Origin: Gymnorhina tibicen
Lineage: Eukaryota; Chordata; Aves; Passeriformes; Artamidae
Reading direction: 5' to 3'
Assembly: GCA_013399875.1 (NCBI GenBank)
Contig: VXAZ01007891.1
Coordinates: forward strand, 1-64,000
Length of the DNA stretch: 64,000 bases
Shown here: in pieces, positions 54,701-64,000 of the stretch
Layout: each line of letters starts with the position of its first letter
Position numbering within the stretch: the first letter of the stretch is position 1
Notes under the pieces: generated by a model
What the model was told of the DNA's origin: nothing
The model's database searches: none
The model's input: the letters and a program-made list of their open reading frames with translations, nothing else
Translations under genes and position numbers: made by a program

Positions 54701-56150
54701 GCCACCTCCTCCTCGCCGTGTGTCTGTTTGTCCCCTCCTTTGGGAGGGACTGTGCAAGGACAAGCACCTGTGTGGGATTTGCAGGCTGTGCTAGGCAAAC
54801 CCAGCCTCCCCCAAAGAACCCCCTTCTGCAGGCTGCCACTGCATCTGCTGCAGGATGCCCCATGCTGCTTGCAACCTGCTGCTCCTCTGCTGTTCTCCAG
54901 GCAGGTGTGGGAGGGGAAGGGTCCCATAAAAGGGATTTAATGGATCCAGACTGCTACGTGTCCTCCCACAAGATCTCATCATCCTCATCCTCACCTCCAT
55001 CTGCCCTCCCTTCCTCTTGTTGTCCCCTGGATACATGAAGTGTCATAGGTAAAGTTGTGGTCGTGTGCACATGTAGTGTGGTGGGATCGTCTCCATCGTG
55101 CATGCCATGCATCCCCATGCATCCCCACACTTCCCCACATCCCTCCAGACACGGAACTGTGAGCACCTGAGACCCAGGCCATGCCTTGCCCTGCCCCAGC
55201 CACTGGTGGGCCTGCTAGCCCCACCCTGGGCTCAGTGAGAGACCTTGCAAGGCCTGAAGATGTCATTTATCATGGGCCAGGGAAAGGCTAAATTATGCTG
55301 ATGCATTTTAGTGTGTGGCTAGTTGTTGGCCACACAAAAATTAGGGTAGGGGTGGGTTCTTGCAAAGATGTTGTTTGCCTGGGTTATTTTTCCCTATTCT
55401 CCACACAGCTGTCCCCTCCAATGCATTGTGAGTGTGTGCGTTGAATGAAGGGGTCAACCCGTGGAATTCTAACCTTGCATGTGTTACAGGAGGGACAAGA
55501 GAACCAGGTGGACTTTGAAGATCAAGGTGGATGATGGTGCAGCTCAGCTCAGGTCTGCAGACAAAACTTTCTCATCCTAGCAACCTTAAAAAGTATGTGA
55601 CAAGCTGGAATATTGAGTTGTTTATAGGGTGCAAGAGCTCTATGGCTGCACAGAAGAAGGAATAGGAGTTTTATACAGCAGCACAAGAAATATTGTCCAG
55701 AGGAGATGGGACTGAGGGCAGAGCCCTCTGTCGCTCCAGGGCTCTTTCTTAGGAATCACGGGGAAAACATACTGCGGTATTCATCTGTACTTCCTCACTG
55801 CATTGTTGCTCTGACAGAAAGTGTCGTTCTTCCTTCCTTTCTTTTTTACCTGCCCTGGCTCGCTTTTAAAAGTGTAATTGAGTCAAGGAAAGAGTAGTGG
55901 AGATACCTGCTATGAAAGGCAGTTTTGGACTCCTCTAGACATCTGCTGCTGCTTTGCAGATGAGGAGAAAAACAGACCCACATCTGCAGCCCCTGTTTCA
56001 GTGCAGTGTGCTTAATCTGAATTTTATGGCTCTGATAGCAGATTACGGTGCCACTGTCATGAGCCCTTGCAGCCCCAGTCACAGTGGACACTGCGCATTT
56101 CAATACCTCCTCCACTAATCTTTCCCCCACTGCTCCCATTCCCTGGCTGC
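51740..56150. other. Intronic stretch with no firm feature
   Basis: About 4.4 kb. 52840-53300 is AT-rich unique DNA. An octamer ATGCAAAT occurs at 53514-53521. 54600-55260 is GC-richer, with small direct repeats (CATGCATCCC twice near 55105). No gene or known repeat was recognised. Confidence 0.4.
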
Positions 56151-56154
56151 TAAT

Positions 56155-56465
56155 TTCACGCAGGCACTTAAACATGATGGATAATTGTGTTCTGCTTATC
56201 AATGTTTAATTTAAGGGCTGTTCCGTCTGACCTGAATGCCCTCTGCAAGAGCTGTGCCTCATTATTGATTTCATGGTCATACCTGTGACATTACCTGCTT
56301 TGTAGGAAGTAGACTTTGACATTCCTGTGAGGCTTTGGCAGCCAGAGCTAATTGTCAGAAGAATAATCGAGTCAGCAAAATCATTACAGGTGATCTGTAT
56401 GTTACCACTGTTTTATCTGCCTCTAATTAGGTGCAGGAGAGGTAACTCATCACAGTAAGCACACC
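56155..56465. promoter_or_regulatory. Candidate conserved enhancer, intron 7
   Basis: One of the most enhancer-like blocks in the window. In order: AATTTCACGCAGGCAC, GATGGATAATTGTG, ATCAATGTTTAATTT, CATTATTGATTTCATGG, AGCTAATTGTCAG, AATAATCGAGTCAGCAAAA (MAF/AP-1-like TGCTGAC on the other strand), CATTACAGGTGATC and CTCTAATTAGGTGC. No simple repeat or CR1 sequence is present. Conservation is presumed, not shown. Confidence 0.35.
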
Positions 56466-56469
56466 GCAC

Positions 56470-58315
56470 TGGTTTGATGTCCACAAATAAAGCAAGATGA
56501 GCACAGGAGGGGAGTTATTCATTAACAGCAGCAATTCAGTGTGTTGGAGTCTTGTGCTGGTGACATCTTCTTTCCCAGTGGAATGGCATGAAATGCCATA
56601 CTGCAGGCATCCATGGGATACAGAGTCTGAGCCACTTTTGGGCAGGACTGAATGCTGGGGCATGGGCTCAGTGGCTTTGGACCCAAGGCAGTAATAATTG
56701 AGCTGCTGCTCTGGAGCAGTATTTTGTATGTGATAGAACCAGATAGCTCTTTTAGGACATGTCTCTTGTTTGGGTACTCCACTGCCCTGTGCTGCTGCCC
56801 TGGGCACACCCTGGGTGATATGCATGTGTCCCCAGGTGGCAAAGGGAGCAACAGCCAATTGATGGAATTCATCAGGTCCTTTTTCTGGTAACAGAGTTGT
56901 GCATTTGACCAAAACATTATCTTTGGGATAAGAGTTGAAACAACCAGATTAGCATGATCAAGTTCTTCACTGGGCAGAAGAAAAAGAGCTTTTGTAAGTG
57001 GGAACCGGATTTTTCAGATTAGAAGTCAGTTCTGGTAACCAATTTAACTGAAATAGGCTAGAAATTTAGGCTTGCTGCCCAGAGATGAAGCGGCTCCCAA
57101 GAAGTGTCTCTGCCAATTACTTTTTTTTCCCAGTGTTAAGCAATGGCATCCCTTCCTGTAAGGCACCACAGCTTCTTCATATCTGGGGTAGCAAATGCCT
57201 TGCATGGCAGGACAGCTGCCAAAGCCCACCAAGGAGAGAGCAGGCTCCTAGGGCCAGCAGTCCTCTGGGGTCCTGGCAGCAGAACAACATCAGTGCAGGT
57301 CCCTTCCTCTGCCACTGACATTTGCAGGCACTTGATGAAGGAGGTGCCATGTGACAGGACCTGGAACATGACCACAGTGGAGGTGCCATCCTCCTCCCAT
57401 CACGGTGTGGAGTCTTAGAGACCATGCAAGGTCATTTTGAAGAGAGCACAGTCTAAAGCCAAGTTCTTCCATCTGGGAGGCCTTTTGGAAGTGGCTTATT
57501 AATTCTGCTGGTGCCCTGCTGCAGCTGCTGTGTGGCATCCCTGCATGAAACCAGCATAAGGATTCCTTGCATGCAGAGGCTGCCAGACAAGGAGCTGTAG
57601 AACCCCAGAATGAATGGGATGGTGCTTGGAAGCACCTGCCCAGCTCATTGCACAACTCTATGGCCTGGTGTGGCAGCATCTTTTCATATCCACTTTGCCT
57701 AGTGCAAACCTGCATTTTTAAAAATTGTTTTCTGGAAAGACATGAAGAGTCAGGTGAGGCAGCAGGCTCTGTGTGGATCTGGGGGGAGGGCTCTAATCTG
57801 TGAAGTCTGTGGGGGATCTGGTTTGGGCAGGGATGGAGAGGGTGTTGATGCCTGAGGTGGAGCCCAGGGCAATGCTGGTCTCTGCTGGGTGGAGCACTCT
57901 GGTGCTGGGTGGTACTTTGTGTAATTTCAGAGAGGGGTGTGTGCTACCTTGGGTGGCCATTTAAGATGGGCTGATGTCTTGTAACGATACCTGCACGGAG
58001 AGTGGGAATGCAGGAGGACTCACCGGCACCGCTGGACTGGGTTTCCCAATAATGCTGACCTATTGGTATTGAACCTCTGACTCTGAAGAGGTGGCATTAC
58101 CCCATTAACCCAGAGCACTGCCTCATTCTTGACCATGCTCCTGAGCCAGTGGCAATCACACACCTGCTGTGAGTGTGGGGCAGGGGGCAAAGGCCTGGCT
58201 TCCCTTGGTGCAGACCATGGTGCATCTCAGAGAGGAAAATCACCAGCCCTGCTGATGGTTCTAAGACAGTGGCAAAGGGGCTCTGTGAGCCCCCTTCCAC
58301 CACCTGAACCCCCTA
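56470..58315. other. Intronic stretch with no recognised feature
   Basis: About 1.8 kb, moderately GC-rich. Open frames up to 161 codons on either strand lack any recognisable content. Confidence 0.45.
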
Positions 58316-58317
58316 CA

Positions 58318-58640
58318 TTTTCTGATGTATCCTTTGCTGTAATTAATTACGTGTCCAGTGGGCTCATTTCTTTCATACTGTTACTGACAATCTGTTAGAT
58401 AAAGGGAAAAAATGCGTTGGTGCCCTGTGGTATTGAAAGTGAAGGGTTTTCACACTGTCAGGGTAATGAATTCTGTACGGGTTTGAAGCACCTGAGCTTG
58501 GGGGAGTCCTTGTGTCATGTGTCTGGGAGTGACAACCCCCAGTGGTTAATTACTGCCAGGGATGAGAGCTGAGCTGATAGCAAAATGAGATAATTTCATT
58601 AGTAGTTAAATTTGAAGTTAATTGGATTCACGTTTACACA
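58318..58640. promoter_or_regulatory. Candidate conserved homeodomain-motif block, intron 7
   Basis: Contains GCTGTAATTAATTACGTG, GGTAATGAATTCTG, GTGGTTAATTACTGCC, GATAATTTCATTAG and GAAGTTAATTGGATTCACG. Five TAATT-type sites with unique spacers suggest a regulatory element. Confidence 0.28.
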
Positions 58641-58686
58641 CAGTAGTGTACAAAGACACACTTGGAAATGCTCTTTGCCACCTTTT

Positions 58687-58704
58687 GATTTTTTTTTTTT
58701 TTAA
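58687..58704. repeat. Poly-T tract
   Basis: Uninterrupted T run of about 15. Simple sequence. Confidence 0.85.
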
Positions 58705-60685
58705 AGGTAGATGAACTGAGGAATGGTTCTAAACTGCTCCCTCTTTTTTTTCCACCATGGTTTGGAGACAGGAGAGTCCTTTGCTGCCACAGGCTGCTCT
58801 CTGCCCCAGCCATTTTGTCCTGCAGCGGGGACATTTGCTGATGCCCAAGCGCTGCTTGCCTCATCTGTGCAGGGGTTGTTGCTAAGCTCTCCTGTAGCTG
58901 GTGGCAGAATTTCTTTTATGAAAGAATATAACTTAATTACACTTTTTTTGCAAAATTATAAATTGCTTTCATTGTGAGTGTTGCCAGCTCCTGGTGAATG
59001 GAGGGGTGGACATTTATTGACTATCATCTGTGTGCAGAGCCTCTGACATGTACAGGGGCATCTGTAGCAGAGGTATTTGCTCCGCTCCCCACAATGACAA
59101 CACTGGTGCTCCCGCTAAGATATTTCCTCTCTGGAAATCAGATGAGTGATGGGTCAGTGTTGCCTTGGAGGTGTTCACCAGGAACGTGAAGAACCTTGGT
59201 GAAGCAGTCTGGAGGAGGTGATAGGGTGAAGGAGATGGCAGGGTCCAGGCTGAATGGGCACTAGAGCTGCTGTGTGCTCTTTCTATCATGGAGGTGTGCC
59301 AGTTTCAGATCAGCAGATATCACTGAAAGTACCGATGCTGCTGGGGCGATCAGCCTCTCCATGGGGAGGCCACTGTAGGCAAGACTCAGGAAGATATTTT
59401 GGTACTTGGAGCTTAAAACTGTTGGCAGAGGTTATTGGAAAGAGATTGTTGGTTACCTTGGAAAATCCTGCTAGGCTCTGCTCTAGTTGAGCTTCTCTGT
59501 AGGCTGGAGCTGGCAGCTGAGCTGCTCTGTCCTGCACAATACCAGCCCAGCAAGGCAAGGAGACAGCTCTGCCCACAGCTGCTTCTTCCCCATCTCTTAA
59601 CTTTAGGTGTCTAAAATAACCTTCAAAAAGTACAGGACAAAGACATTTGTCTTGAAGGACCTTGGTCCCTATGTCTGTGTCGCCCACTGCTAAAATATAG
59701 ATGTTCATTTCCCCTTGAGTGCATTGCCTGTATGAGTAACGCAGCAACACCCTGGAGCAGAGGCTGTTTCTCAACCTCTCTTTGTACCAGGTGGATTAGT
59801 GTTTTTCTCTTAAATCATTCTTTTAGTGCAATTGAAGCTTGCCAGCACTGGGGGGAAATCTCACAGAGAATGGGATGCTCCAGTCTTTCTATTATGTTTA
59901 AAGAACATTGGATGGAATTGACAGGATGAGGTGGGATTGCAGCACTTGCATCTATGCCCTTGGTCACCTTTGGCCAGCCCCCTCAGCCTTCTCTTAGGCC
60001 CTGCCTGAGACTTAGCTGTGGGGACCCTACTAGGAAGATTTGTTGACATATGATAGAACATTTCATTTGGAAATGGGATGTAATGGAAACCAGCTCAAAC
60101 CTTTGGAACAGGTCGTGGGTGACGTTTTCTTTATTCACTGAGGAGCAGAGATCCTACTCATCATCCTGTCCTTAGTGGTGGTAACGTTGCTCAGTGCCCT
60201 TGAAAATGATCCGAATCACTCTGGGTGTGGCAGTGGCCTTGGAGAAAGTGAAAAATTTGTAATATTTCAAAATATACAAGTAAATGTCAAGGTTTTTATA
60301 ATAGCTGTGGAAAGTGAGGAGTGGGGAGTAGTCATTGTGGGGCAGTTTGGGAGGGGGAGCTTGCCCACAGATCAAGGTACCTTTGGGACATGATGTATTA
60401 TGCCATTCTGTGGTGACTCCATACAACCAAGGAAGGGAAGAGTCCTGGTTTCCCTCCTGGGTCTCTGGAGGGCTCCTAGATGGCAGTAGCCAGGCTGTGA
60501 AATGTTCGTCTGCATTAGGGTCAGCCGTTAGCTGAGTCCCTGCCAGCACTGGGGGTGAGCTTAGCTTCTGTGACTGACTTTATGTAGACCGCAGATACTT
60601 TTGTATTTTCCAGACTGTAGAGATGACATAATCAGTGTTTAATTTTGTGTGGGAGAGAAGGAAGCAGGGCAGTGATGAGGGGAGA
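58705..60685. other. Intronic stretch with no firm feature
   Basis: About 2 kb of mixed intron DNA. A short AT-rich motif group (CTTAATTACAC, TATAAATTGC) lies at 58930-58970. No gene or repeat was recognised. Confidence 0.45.
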
Positions 60686-60687
60686 AC

Positions 60688-60870
60688 ATTTTAATCTAAA
60701 ATAACCATTTTCTGCCTGCATTGAATAATTAGAATTCATTATGCCCTTCCGTAAGGGATGTGACTTCTCCCTAGAACTGGAGAGCAAATTAATCAACTGT
60801 TTTGAACATTAAATTCTTTTAGGATGTGAATGCACCATAAATATTCTCTAGGAAGGGCCTGAGAGGAACA
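60688..60870. promoter_or_regulatory. Candidate conserved block, intron 7
   Basis: ATAATTAGAATTCATTATGC, the small inverted repeat CCCTTCCGTAAGGG, GCAAATTAATCAACTG, CATTAAATTC and CCATAAATATTC in under 190 bp. Enhancer-like by inspection only. Confidence 0.28.

Positions 60871-64000
<3,130 letters not shown>

Overview
The window is a piece of a vertebrate nuclear genome, most likely a bird. The repeats are almost all CR1-type LINE 3' fragments (about 13), with two solo LTRs of endogenous retroviruses. There is no sign of L1, Alu or B1. The larger LTR resembles copies I associate with songbirds, so a passerine is plausible but not shown. The window is intronic apart from three short exons.

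The only gene I can support is PAX5 (BSAP), the B-lineage commitment transcription factor, on the + strand. Three internal coding exons are present: 14593-14768 (176 nt), 35331-35460 (130 nt) and 62898-62999 (102 nt). They correspond to exons 6, 7 and 8 of the ten-exon mammalian gene, with matching lengths, phases and GT-AG borders. They encode the end of the spacer after the octapeptide, the partial homeodomain, and the first half of the C-terminal regulatory region. The paired domain and octapeptide (exons 1-5) lie upstream, and exons 9-10 (rest of the transactivation and inhibitory domains) lie downstream. Avian PAX5 is expected to be Z-linked because human 9p material maps to the bird Z. 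That is inference from synteny, not from this sequence.

Layout: 1-14592 is the 3' part of intron 5, with CR1 copies, a GATA microsatellite, an ETS/IRF composite motif at 2049 and AT-rich blocks that look conserved. 14769-35330 is intron 6 (20.6 kb). It holds a 1.08 kb antisense solo LTR (21997-23075) whose CpG-rich core carries two CTCF-like sites, a kappaB site and a G-quadruplex motif, and a candidate enhancer with a perfect octamer near 28.4 kb. 35461-62897 is intron 7 (27.4 kb), with a 522-bp antisense solo LTR flanked by an exact 6-bp duplication (40256-40777), several CR1 copies, a palindromic pentanucleotide repeat at 51.6 kb and enhancer-like blocks near 49.7, 56.2, 58.4 and 60.7 kb. 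63000-64000 is the start of intron 8.

No bacterial-type genes, CRISPR arrays, rRNA or tRNA genes were seen. The many other open frames are chance or repeat-derived. The least expected signal is the set of regulatory motifs carried by the intron 6 LTR, a possible case of a transposable element adding an insulator or enhancer to PAX5. Conservation of the non-coding blocks and LTR family names are judgements by eye and were not computed.
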